This document shows positions 11,225 to 23,700 of a stretch of 64,000 nucleotides of DNA, in pieces; the first letter of the stretch is position 1, and every line of letters starts with the position of its first letter. Location: the NCBI RefSeq assembly GCF_039555335.1, contig NC_092639.1, positions 35,135,293-35,199,292 of the forward strand, written 5' to 3'. Source of the stretch: Amphiura filiformis. Its lineage: Eukaryota > Echinodermata > Ophiuroidea > Amphilepidida > Amphiuridae. The translations under genes were made by a program, and so were the position numbers. The notes beneath the pieces were generated by a model, which saw only the letters and a program-made list of their open reading frames with translations, made no database searches and was not told where the DNA came from.

Positions 11225-11612
11225 GATGGGGAACCTGTTGGCCGTGGAGTGGTGGTGGTAGTGCTGCACTGGTGGTGGTAGTTGTGGTGGTCGTGGACTG
11301 ATGGTGGCACATGTAGTTGTGCTGGTGGGGCTGTTGTTGCTGGACTGGTGTGGTAGTTATGCTGGTGGTGGTGTGGTAGTTATGCTGGTGGTGGTGGTAC
11401 TACTATAGTTTGATGGTGGTACTAGTTGTGCTGGTGGGGTGTTGTTGCTGGACTGGTGGTGGTAGTTGTGCTGGTGGTGGTGTTGTTGCTGGACTAGTGG
11501 TGGTACATGTAGTTGTGCTGGTGGTGGTGCTGCTGCTGGACTAATGGTGGTACATCTATATAGTTGTACTGGTGAGGGTGTTGTTGCTGGTCTGGTGGTT
11601 GTAGTTGTAGTG
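11225..11612. repeat. GGT/GTG-rich minisatellite
   Basis: These are imperfect tandem units built on CTGGTGGTGGTAGTTGTG with variants containing GTTGTTGCTGGAC and GGTACATGTAG. Translations in this area are Gly/Val/Cys-rich artefacts of the repeat. The flanking 11613-13427 shows no supportable gene. Confidence 0.85.
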
Positions 11613-13427
11613 AAATTGATCCGATATCGGACAAGTAATCAACTGAGGATTTGTCACATTAGCCCAAATTCAATAGTTTTCTCAGCATTAGCATTAAAAT
11701 AACAAAATCTAAAAAGACATTTTATAGTTGGAAATTAGGTAAAAGTGTAACTTTAATTAGTTTGGGACACAGGAAATTAGCGGTGTCCTAGTTTAGCCAG
11801 GGTAATCGACCCTCATGGGATCTTATATAATGTCCGAGTGTAAATATGAACTTTTCTACTCTTTCTTCATAAAATCATAGACACGATACCATAAATTCTA
11901 CAGAAAAATGTATTCAAGTGAGTGCTACCATACCTAGTCTCAGTTCAGTAGTTCTTGAGGAGTAGACTTGACATACATGTGCTGGTTCCCTGCAACTGTG
12001 GTCTCACACTTAATTTGAGTGGTCAATCGAAAATGCACAGTAAACCCATCCAGCTTCAAGGAGCTAGCATACTACGTGTCAAGTTTTATGCTACCCTGGA
12101 TTGCGCAATGCCAGGGTACGTCTTTATTTTTTATGTGGATTGTGAAACAACAATTAACCCTGCAAATTTTTGAGGCTTTGGTTTTCTGCGTAGGTTGTTT
12201 GTCTTACACCTGTGTTTCTCAAGTAATTTGTGCGAAGCTCCACTCTTAACAAAGAAAACAAAGAAGCTGCAGGATTGTAGGCATTATAAATAACATATGG
12301 GATGGCTTTTGTTGGACATAATGGTTTGCGTTGGTGTACCACAAGTGATATAGAATTCTACTCATGTTGTTATGAGAATATGACTATGAATGTACTTGTA
12401 TTGCAAACTATAGCCTTTTTGTCTTTTTGCCCCGAACAAAGCTATATGAGCAAAAAAATGCAGCAGAGAAATGTGAAACCACAGCACTTGTCGCAACAGA
12501 AAATCATACAGAGACTTAGCACCTTCAGATTGTGGTATTATAGTATTTCAGTGATACATGACCTTTAAAAATCAAGAGATCTTTTGGTTTCAGAGACAAG
12601 ATTATATATATTGAAAACTGGAATATTCATATTTTACTAATGCAATTTCCAATTTTGTTCACAAATTGTATTCTTTTATTACTTGCCGCAAGGTGGGTTA
12701 CATAGTCGTATGCTTGGTCTGTGTATAATCATGGTGATCAATTTATTGGCCTTAAAATGTCAAATAGAGAGAAAAAAAATCCATTCAGGGCAGTTAACTT
12801 TTGAGTAAAGCTAACCTGGAGAATTTGATCCCTCCAGGAGCTCAGTCATAAAAGGTGACTATACAAAATCAATCTAAAAAATCTGCGATGATATACACCC
12901 ACGCACGGGTTTATAGCGATGGATATTATTTTGTAGCACATGATACTGCATGAAATTTTGCTCAAAAGTGAGAGATATTGAGAGAAATGTAAATGGGTTA
13001 GCTGAAAGCTTCTTAGAAAATGTTGCAAAGCTTTTAACTGCAGTCTGATGCAGGTGTATTGGCTCTCTGTAGACATTCATGTACGTCACAAAAACTGAAA
13101 TCATTTTTATGCATAAATGGAACATCTATATGCAAGAAACTTTTCTTGCAATATGATTTTTTTTGTTTTCCCCCTTATATTGTCAAGGCAGTTATATAGT
13201 TCAAAACTAGAAGCTGACACATTGTCTCATCACTCAGTACAACATGTAAAGCTATATGCACAGAATCTTAAACACAATATGTTTGAAGTGTTTGAATGAA
13301 ATAAGCTGATAAGCCTAAACATTTATACATGCTACTTTTAAAATTCTTGTCTGCTCTCTGTATGATTTGTTTGATCTTTTGCACAAAGAATAACATAAGT
13401 TAGAGAGAGTGACATGGCCCAGTCTTA

Positions 13428-13613
13428 CCTTTTTGGTAAATCCCATAAGCCTTTGCGAGTACACCTGAGATGTCGTCATTTGACGTCACGCCAACTTGCG
13501 ATGCGCAGTAACGATGTTCGCTAAACGATGTGCGCATCGGCGTAGCTCAGTGTGACGTCAAATGACGACATCCCAGGTGTACTTGCAAAGGCTTATGGGA
13601 TTTACCGAAAAGG
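13428..13613. mobile_element. Palindromic MITE with paired TGACGTCA sites
   Basis: About 65-bp inverted arms start GGTAAATCCCATAAGCCTTT and end AAGGCTTATGGGATTTACC around a short centre. Each arm contains the CRE-like palindrome TGACGTCA (13491-13498 and 13553-13560) next to a TCGTCATT/AATGACGA pair. It lies about 0.9 kb upstream of the first recognised cryptochrome exon, probably in an intron. Confidence 0.82.
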
Positions 13614-14550
13614 TTCAATTGCTACATCTGAATTGTACGGCAGATGCAGAGGATGACAAAGCCCTTGCAGCCAGTTTCGAACAGGGTAATGCATGGCAGT
13701 TGGTCCCTGGGCATCAGGGAGAGTAATGCTGAATGATCTACCCAGGTTAAATAAAACCTTTACAAAATGATTGCAGGGACATGACATCGTATTTTACAGG
13801 CTAGGTTCATAACTGGATGAAGCTTTCAATTCCACTTGTTGTTGACACCGTACCGATTTCTCTCCCAGGCAAGCATGATACAGCGAAATTAGCGTATAAA
13901 TGACTTACTAAACTAATGTCGATCAGTATAATTGTCACTTGAAAAACTGCATGATCATGTTTGCGTGGGCAGAGACTGTGGATGAGGAAATAAATAAATA
14001 TTTGATACTCTTGATTTTCTGCTGTTTCATCTCAATTTAAATATGTGTAGTATAATTACACAAATACGGAGGAGGGAGCTACAAATTGCGAAATGGAACC
14101 ATATCTGACACTGTTTTTTACAATGCCTGCGCACAAAAAAAAAAGGACTGCTGATTTCAAGTACTCAGATCCATAAAAAGAAACTTGATTATCGGCAGGG
14201 CTGCTACAAATACGCAAAATATGCATTATTTAAAACCTGTGAAAGATTTTTTATAGAAATGGGTACAAAATCAATGTCTTTGTATATTTAATAGGTAATG
14301 AAGTGAATGTGGGTACAGTTTAGCACCATTTTGATACAAAATTGTAGTTTTTTGGTGATTTTTTTCCTGATTTAAAAAAAAAAGATCTACAAATGATTGG
14401 GGTTTAGCTGTAGGTTGAGGAGGGACTCTTCAAATCTGCAGGTAATCACATGGTTTTGCATATTTTAGAAAATCGTGTATCGGGCCCAATTATCAGTATC
14501 ATTTTCTCTAAAATGAATTAATGTTATTGCTTTTTTTTCTGTAATTACAG

Positions 14551-14735
14551 GATTCAGAGTCTTAACAACAACAAACCACCATTGACGTACAAACGTTTCC
14601 AGTCCATTGTGTCCACCATGGGGTCACCCCCTCATCCGGTTGATTCTGTTACTGCTAGTGATATAGAAGGAATGGACACTGCTATAGGACCAGACCACTC
14701 TGACAAATATGGTATACCGACTCTAGAAGAACTTG
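14551..14735 (+). CDS. cry: Cryptochrome exon (linker region, PPLTYKRF)
   Basis: A polypyrimidine tract and TAATTACAG precede it, and the donor is GTAGGT. The first base completes a codon begun upstream. The frame gives [20 protein letters not shown] and ends [11 protein letters not shown], matching the CRY interdomain linker that precedes the FAD domain. It ends with one base of the shared Gly codon. Confidence 0.93.
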
Positions 14736-17700
14736 GTAGGTCCTTTATTCGGTTTAATTACAGGGGGTTGGGTAGGTTTATAAACAGGATAGGGTAGAGA
14801 GACACCGTGAGACTGTTAAAATCAAATCGGAGATAAATCACAGGATACTCTACCAAACATACATGTTATTTGAAAACAGCTGAAACCATAACCATGGAAA
14901 TGGCTCCTTAGCGCCATGAAACAGCACAATTTTTGATGTGGTATATAAATAATTTAATACTTTGAAGTGTTTACTCTAATAGCAAACAACTTGTTGAAAT
15001 TCATACTGGAATCAAATTTGACTTTCAAGACCTATGATTGTCAACAAATGTAACAAATTACGGCTTTGTCATTTGCGTAACTACGTATCAAATGTTGCTG
15101 TCATTGCGTCACTGTGTAGAATGTGGTATATTGTATTACAAGTTCCAATAACAAACGATCAATTTCCATGACAACAAACGAGGTGGTATCGAGTGGTATA
15201 TCAACAGCATTGCATCTAAGCAGCACTGGTAGAATTTAAATTACCATAACTTGATCCATCTTATGTATTCTTCCTCGCTGTCTTACAATATTGTATAAAT
15301 AATCAAACTACAGGAAGTTGTTATTTGAATTGAAGAGCAGGATGTAAACATGCTTAAGGTGAATTTTTACTGACTGGTATGACTGTCTGGTTCTCTGAAT
15401 CGTATTTTTTTAAATTTTCATAGTTGATGGGAAAAAAGATCCCAATTTGTTTTCTTTGGAAATCAGGTCCATGCTTGTTGTACAAAATGTGACAGAAAAA
15501 ATGTCATGTTGAACTTAAAATTTAAAATTTAAGCTTATTATTGAGCTTGAAAACTGGACTGTGGTATATTCCTATTTTATTTCTCATTTAGGTTTTGATT
15601 TGGATACCATTCCACCGGCAGTGTGGAAAGGAGGTGAGACAGAGGCTAAACAGAGGTTAGACCGCCATCTGGAGAGGAAGGTAGGTTACTCAAAATAATG
15701 TGGACTATAATTAGAGTTGTGATATTTGTTTTTTCCCCAATTTTGTCTCAAAATTTGTACCAATGTTATGACAAGTATTGATGTAGAACTCTCAGTGATA
15801 GCTCAGTAAATGAAGCAGAACTCTCTTGATAACACTCTGAATTAAGTAGAACTCTCTCTGATAGCGCTCTGGATGAAGCAGATCTACCTCTGTTGATGAA
15901 GGAGAACTCTCTCTGATAGCATGGTTGCTGAAGTAGAACTACTTCTGATAGCACTATGGATGAAGTAGAACTACCTGATAGCACTCTGGATGAAGTAGCA
16001 CTACCTGATAATACTCTGGATGAAGTAGAACTACCTCTGATAGCACTCTGGGTGAAGTAGAACTACCTCTGATAGCACTCTGGATGAAGTAGAACTACCT
16101 CTGATAGAACTGAGGATGAAGTAGAACTACCTCTGATAGCACTCTGGATGAAGTGGAACTACCTCGGATAGCACTCTGGATGAAGTAGAACTACCTCTGA
16201 TAGTATTCTGGATGAAGTAGAACTACCTCTGATAGCACTCTGGATGAAGTGGAACTACCTCTGATAGCACTCTGGATGAAGTAGAACTACCTCTGATAGT
16301 GTTCTGGATGAAGTAGAACTACCTCTGATAGTATTCTGGATGAAGTAGAACTACCTCTGACAACACTCTGGATGAAGTAGAACTACCTCTGATAACACTC
16401 TGGATGAAGTAGAACTACCTCTGATAGCACTCTGGATGAAGTAGAACTACCTCTGACAACACTCTGGATGAAGTAGAACTACCTCTGACAACACTCTGGA
16501 TGAAGTAGAACTACCTCTGATAACACTCTGGATGAAGTAGAACTACCTCTGATAGCACTCTGGATGAAGTAGAACTACCCTTGATAGCACTCTGGATGAA
16601 GTAGAATACCTCTGATAGCACTCTGGATGAAGTAGAACTACCTCTGATAGTATTCTGGATGAAGTAGAACTACCTCTGACAACACTCTGGATGAAGTAGA
16701 ACTACCTCTGATAACACTCTGGATGAAGTAGAACTACCTCTGATAGCACTCTGGATGAAGTAGAACTTAAGAACTACCTCTGACAACACTCTGGATGAAG
16801 TAGAACTACCTCTGACAACACTCTGGATGAAGTAGAACTACCTCTGATAACACTCTGGATGAAGTAGAACTACCTCTGATAGCACTCTGGATGAAGTAGA
16901 ACTACCCTTGATAGCACTCTGGATGAAGTAGAATACCTCTGATAGCACTCTGGATGAAGTAGAACTACCTCTGATAGTATTCTGGATGAAGTAGAACTAC
17001 CTCTGATAACACTCTGGATGAAGTAGAACTACCCCTGATAGCACTCTGGATGAAGTAGAACTACCCCTGATAGCACTCTGGATGAAGTAGAATACCTCTG
17101 ATAGCACTCTAGATGAGGTAGACTTACCTCTGATAGCACTCGTAGATGAAGTAGAACTACCTCTGATATCACACTGGATGAAGTAGAGTTACCTCTAACA
17201 GCACACTGGATGAAGTAGAACTACCTCTGAGTGATAGCAATTTGGATGAAGTAGCGCTACCTCTGATAGCCCTGTGGATGAAGTAAAACTACCTCTGAAA
17301 GTTCCCCCCCTTGCTAGAGATACAAGTATATGATAGATGATACATGCAATCAATACCCCAATCTTTGCTCTATGACTAACAGCAGCACAATAAAGAGTGG
17401 AATTGGGAGCCTGTATTCTCCTCAGTATATATATGTGGTAGTAATAACTCATTATCCTTCATTTATTTTGTACATTTGTTAGGCTTGGGTAGCAAACTTT
17501 GAGCGTCCTCGCATGTCACCTACCTCATTGATGGCAAGTCAAACAGGTCTGGGTCCATATCTCAGGTTTGGATGCTTGTCACCACGTCTCTTTTACTGGA
17601 GACTTGCAGAACTTTATCAAAAGGTAGGTCAAAGTATTTTTTGATGTATAATATATTTATATAATTTATAAGCTATATAATTTATTCATTTTAATTGTGA

Positions 17701-20700
17701 GCAATGGTTTATTTTTTATTAAGATTTGATATTTAAGGTTATTGATACATTGCATGTGCACACATTGACATTAATTGTATTTGGTCCTTAACAAAACTGC
17801 TTATGATCAAACTGTTAAACTGCAAAAAATTTTGTCAACATTTTTTTCATTAAAGAATTAGAGGTGTTACACCCCCCATTAGCCCCGCATCAAGAGCTGT
17901 GGCCCTGTAGGCGAACAAAAAGATCTAGTTTGCCATTTTCTGCCCTTTTTCATTAATAATTTTCTTGCCGCCCCTTCTGTCCCGCCCTTTTTTCTTTAGT
18001 AATTCATCTTGCCGCCTTTATCTTCCACCGCCTTCTTTTTTTGCCACCCCGACTTTTACCCGGGGAGGGGGGGTGGGTTTTGCCCCAAATCCACCCAAAA
18101 ATATGCGCATGCATTGGAAAATTGCAAAATAAGGATTAATTTCTCTTTTGGATGTTACTTCTGAAATGTAATTAGAAGAATAGATGACTAAAAGGGCAAT
18201 AATTGTAGACCTGGTCTTGTTCTCTATGGAACCATAATGTTTTGACATTGGTATAAAGTAGATGTTAATGTGTGCACATGCAGATCCTGTTGCTGATTTT
18301 TCTATCATTTCTATTTTTAATAAAATTTATCATAATTTAGTTATCTATGTTGTAGTAGTAGATCTGATCTCACCAAATCGTCAACAAAGAACTAGTGAAC
18401 ATCAAATTCGTAAAAACATCTCAAAAAGCTATTTCTGTAATTGTGGTTCAATAGGTACACTTCCCTTCCAAAATATTTATATCTCGGAAAGTAATAAAGA
18501 AAATGTGAGCAAAAGTCATGCTTGAATGGTGCTCTTGATACTTGATATCCTGACAGGGATGTAAGTTTTCAGGTTTTTTTTTACAGATTTCCGGTTTTTA
18601 TGCGGGTCCGAAACCAGATTTTCCCTGGGAAAAAAAAAAAAAAAAAAAAACATGATATGAAACTGCCAAAATGTCCATGGATGTTTTCCTTGACATATTC
18701 AGCCACCACACAAAATACAATTTTTAACTTACCACTTTTAGGATGTTTCTAAAGAAAGTGATTGCATTGTACAAAGCAAAAAAAGTGATATTTTTTGATA
18801 TGAAATGAAATTCTTTGTCTTGAAATGGTGAGAACAGGTCACTTTATGAACATGTTATTTATTTATTTAATATTAATTTATTCATTTGAAATTTGTGTTA
18901 ACACTAAAATGATTGCCATTCAATATAAATTGTGTCAACTATGAAGGAACGTTTAGCAATATGATTTTGAAATAATTTCTTTGCAAAGAGGATTTCCTCA
19001 GCATGTCTGTTTCAATACAGATTTATAGTAACCATGCCAACAGGATTTGAAAAATATACCAAAAAATAGAACAAAAATGAAAGAGACATTTGTTACAAGA
19101 CATTTGTTACAAATGTCAAGTTCAGTTAATATCCCACTGAAGATTTTTTTAAGATTAAGTACAAATGCTTAATCTAGTTAACTTGAATCCTAGTAGTCAA
19201 TATAGTAATCACAGTAAATGCATAAGTTGCATTAGGTAATTTAAATTAAGAAAGAAAAAAAAGGGCAAAAAAAAAACTAAAAAAACCCACCAAAACATAC
19301 AAAGACTGAATGGCAATATTTAGCTATGAGGAAGAATACTTACTGTATGAGCGTAACTTGTTGATCGTTTAATTAATGGTTTGATTATTTTATAACATTG
19401 AAATTCAAAGTAAAACAGTTTATTTTATTTTATTTTATTATATTTTTTTTATATAATTTGAACGATTGATTTTTATGTATGTCCCATCAGATCAATGGAT
19501 TGCACGGTTCTCTGGAAAAGAGGGAGCCAGCCATGTGACAAGTCTATTTTGTTGAACAGATTGTAGATAAAAGTGCATCAAAGAATATCAGGGATTTACA
19601 TTGTACAGGTTAAACTGAGGAAAGGGTAGCTGTTTTTGGGATTGGCTTTTGGCACTGATTCTTGCCTTTGCCTTGCTTTCTTTGGTGCCAGTTATAATGT
19701 GATGGCAAGGTATGGAAAATTTGGGGGAAGTCGTAGAAATTTTGATTTTGGTTTTTAAAATTCCAGAGAGAATTCAAACTTAGTTAGATAATTGTAAAAC
19801 CGAGACAGACAAACTAAAAATGTGTATATAATGAAAGAGAGTAGCAGGGTTGGTTCAACAAGGGGTGATTGGAGGCCGATTAATAACTTTGTTGTATAAA
19901 AATTTGATTTGATCATCGAAAAAAATCATTTAAACTTCATTGTTATTTTAAAATAAGTGTGTGGCAACCTTGATTTAGCTTGTAAATCCCATTAATTAAT
20001 GCACTTTTATATCATATATTTCATACAAATAGACTTGTTGGGGAGCCAAATAATTTCACTGGTAGTTTACGACTCTTGTATACAAGTTACATCTGAAAAG
20101 GAGATTCAATAGAGATGTGTGCTCGCAAAACAAATTCAAACATGTTTATTCTTTCCTTTTGAATTTGCTTTAAATATCATTTTTTTGCTTCACCTTTAAC
20201 AGATTTTTCCACCATTTTTAATGTTGCAAAAGCTTAGCAGACCACAATATAAAATGTGGCATAAAAAATGTTTACTTTAATCGTATTTTTGAGAGCAAGA
20301 AGCGACGCATCATGGAAGAGATAAACATAAAACAGCTCTGATTTTCCATTGAGACAATTTTGAGTTCTTTCATCTTATATTGTGGTATTCAAGTTGAAAT
20401 CCATAACCACCTCTGGAAGACACAACCTTAATCTTCCAAGAAGTGCGAATTAATAGTTAATATCTGAATGGGTGACTCAGTTTGAAATCTACACCCCCTG
20501 TGTGGGAGATTATCATGTCTTCCATAGGGGGTGCTTGGATTTTAACTGGAATACCCCGTTTAGTTAAATATGGTTTGATGCCATATGTATGGCGAGCCAA
20601 TCAAGTTACAAATGGTAATGTTTTGAGTGCACACTACCGGTGAAATATTTGCTCCTGCTCCGTTAATTCCAGAGGACTAGTTCAGTGACACTTATGCTAT

Positions 20701-23700
20701 TGTTTGCAGTTAATACTTCACATCACCAACAAATACACATATAACAAAGACATGCAGAAATAGATGGACATGTATGCAAAGTACAGATCATACCTTTCTT
20801 CTCTCTATTATATATATCTTTCTCTTTCTCTCTAGCTCACGGTTGTTTGATGGGATCATTTATTAGTTTTTCAAACAAAACATCATGTATAACCAAATTT
20901 TAGGCTTAAACAGCTAAAAGTGATATCGTGCTAATGTATGCAGATGCTTTTGAGTCGTTCTCAACTTTAATTTCCCATCTTTTACCAAATTATTCACTTT
21001 TATAGTATTTTTTTAAATGTATCTATTAATGACAAAATTGGTGGCGCTATTTAGTTACTGGAAATTACACTTTAAAGCTTTTAATACAAATAATTCCTTT
21101 TATTGTTTGATATGTTTATAAAAATTTCCTTGTTGCTTGTTTCACCTATTCCAGCTGTTTTAATGGCGGTATTAATCACCTAACCCTTGCAAATAAAGAA
21201 ATATGATTTAGGGTAAATAGCGCCATCTATAGTTTGCATTTAGTTAATAATGAAGCCAATTCTATATACATCAAACAGCCGTGAGCTTAAACTATGTCTC
21301 TGTGACAAACACACACCCACACCCCAACACACCACCACACATGGATTGTAAACATTAAGATAAGATGTTACTGATGTGCTCAGTTATTTTTCCATCCATT
21401 GTTCTCTTGGGGCTTTACCCCAACTGTTGCACAACACCAAAAGGAGTTATACTCTGTCAACCTGAAGTTGACTGGTGCCAATGCATTATACCAGTGGGTG
21501 CAGTATTAAACCGGTCATTTTATTCATACCCTAGCCAGCAGTGTGCATGGCTGGGTAACACGCACGGTTTCTTATACTGCAACCACTTAAATCCGCATTG
21601 ACATCACCGTCAACTTCAAGCTGAACTGAGTATAGAGTGGTCAATAACTTGTAGGTCCAAAGTGGTATAATTCGACAGGAATCAAGGATATACTCGGAGA
21701 AGTGCTTCTCTTTTTTGCAAATATTGGGCTCACTTGTGTCAGCATTTGTATTAGCACAGAGGTTTTTAGACGTGGAGTGCATACAGGGCATTAGGAAAGC
21801 TGCTATGTATGGTCCATGTCTTAAAACATCCGTGTTGGGACTTTGAAACCCTATGCTTACATGTAGGAGGCAATATTTGTGCCAGCAAATTTAAGTGTTT
21901 CTGCATATACCCTTGATTCTCTTTCGTTTTATTCCACCTTTGAAACTACAATGATGTGGCTTATTCGATCGAATGAAATTCCCCAAAATGCCATGAATGT
22001 CGTTTGAAAAACAGTGAAATCACTGGTGTTATGTACATCAGGCTTGATTTTTTGTAATTATAGTGAAATATAAAGAACACAAAGTCGTCGACTTTATATT
22101 TCACTGTGGTTTCCACGGACTTGCAGCCAGCTTTTGCACATCTGAGTGGATTTCACCGTTTTTCAATTGAATTTATTTTCTTAAACAAAAATACTACAAC
22201 ATTGACGGTATTTCTAAGTCTCTTCATTTTGACATGGTTTCAAGGGTCTGTCCACTTTTTAAAAGCCGAGGATTTTAAAGCCATTTTACTTCAGGTTTAT
22301 ATTCAACGGCGGCATTTCTCCCAATGTTGTTTGAGAGGTATTGTAGTGAACTTGTGATCAGAGCGCGCGGTAAGTAGACATCAAGCTTGAAAGCGCGTTT
22401 TGACGAGGTAATGTAAAATCAACTAAACTTGTGCACGAGCGAAAAAACGAGGTATGAACAATTGTGTGTTTCAGAAAAAAATGAAATCACAAAAATCGAC
22501 TTCAATAAAAATGCAAGTTGATTACATCACCGTTGCTTTAATGGAAGACTGTTTTACTGAAGAGGAACCTACTGATTGGTTAATTTTAAGACTACTCATT
22601 TATGCCAAGTCCCATCTGAGGGCCCCAGTGTTTCCCCCATATAACACATGTGGGAAAACGCTGAGGTCTGTTCAAGTTTGTAGTGTTGGAGTTGGCATAA
22701 ATGAGTGATGTTCATTAGCAGGTTTGTTCTCAGTATTGGCAGAGGTAAGCTCTTAAGGTAAACCAGAAGTACACCCCAACTACATTTACAGTTTAAAACA
22801 CTCACACACTAAGTGATAGATATATGTGTAGGGTGAGGCTAAAAGGTCATAAATAGTAGAAACAGTTTTTGAGGGATCAAGTCAATAGTTATGGAGTGTG
22901 GTTATGAATTTGGTAAGACTTAAGAATGACTGTCGCACCTCAAGATTAGGTATCAGGATTAGGTATAATATTAGGGTTAGGTTAGGACTAGTGTCAATAA
23001 AACTGCAAATTTTAAGTGGCTCCAAGAACTCGATCAGCTGATAGTTAAAGTGTTAAGTTAAATTGTACAGAGGTAAGGGTTGTAATTGTACAGTAATAAG
23101 GGTTGGTTTAGGATTAATTTATGGTTTAGGGGTGGTATAGGATTTGGGTTATGATGGCAAAGTACATGACCCAGGATTTGAGTTGAATGACCTTTACTAC
23201 TTGGATTATGAAAGGGACATACAGTTAGTGTCCATCCAACAAACTATTTCTATAAAAGTAAAAGTTATCACTGTCATTCTATGAATTAGGTAATGAATGA
23301 ATGCAAATATTATGATAAAGAAATTATAAGACCTGTAAATGTATGCAATATATGATAGGAATGATTTAGTTTTTCTTCTTGGGTACTGCTTAAGGGGGTA
23401 CTACACCCCTGGCCAATTTTGTGCCTATTTTTGCATTTTCCTCAAAAATTATAGCGTTGGTGAAAAGTAAGATATGCATATTATAGGGGCAAGGATTACA
23501 ACTACTGGGGGGGAGGTTGAGCCAGCTTTGATTGAATGGGTATTCCAATCTATGTCTCAGACTTTTGATATCTAGTAAATGTGTACAGATGTACTATTAT
23601 TAAGTATGTAAAGATGTACCAAGTTACGAGTAACGGTATGATAATATCAGGATAGGGAGTACTGAAATAAATATAATTTCTTAGATTTCATAAAAAAGCA

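Noticed and set aside
11466-11702. Cys/Trp/Gly-rich small protein
   Set aside because: It is a translation of the GGT-rich minisatellite with no signal peptide or splice evidence.
15780-17300. Possible repeat protein or CRISPR-like array
   Set aside because: The 32-bp period shifts frame each unit and stops occur; it is an intronic minisatellite.
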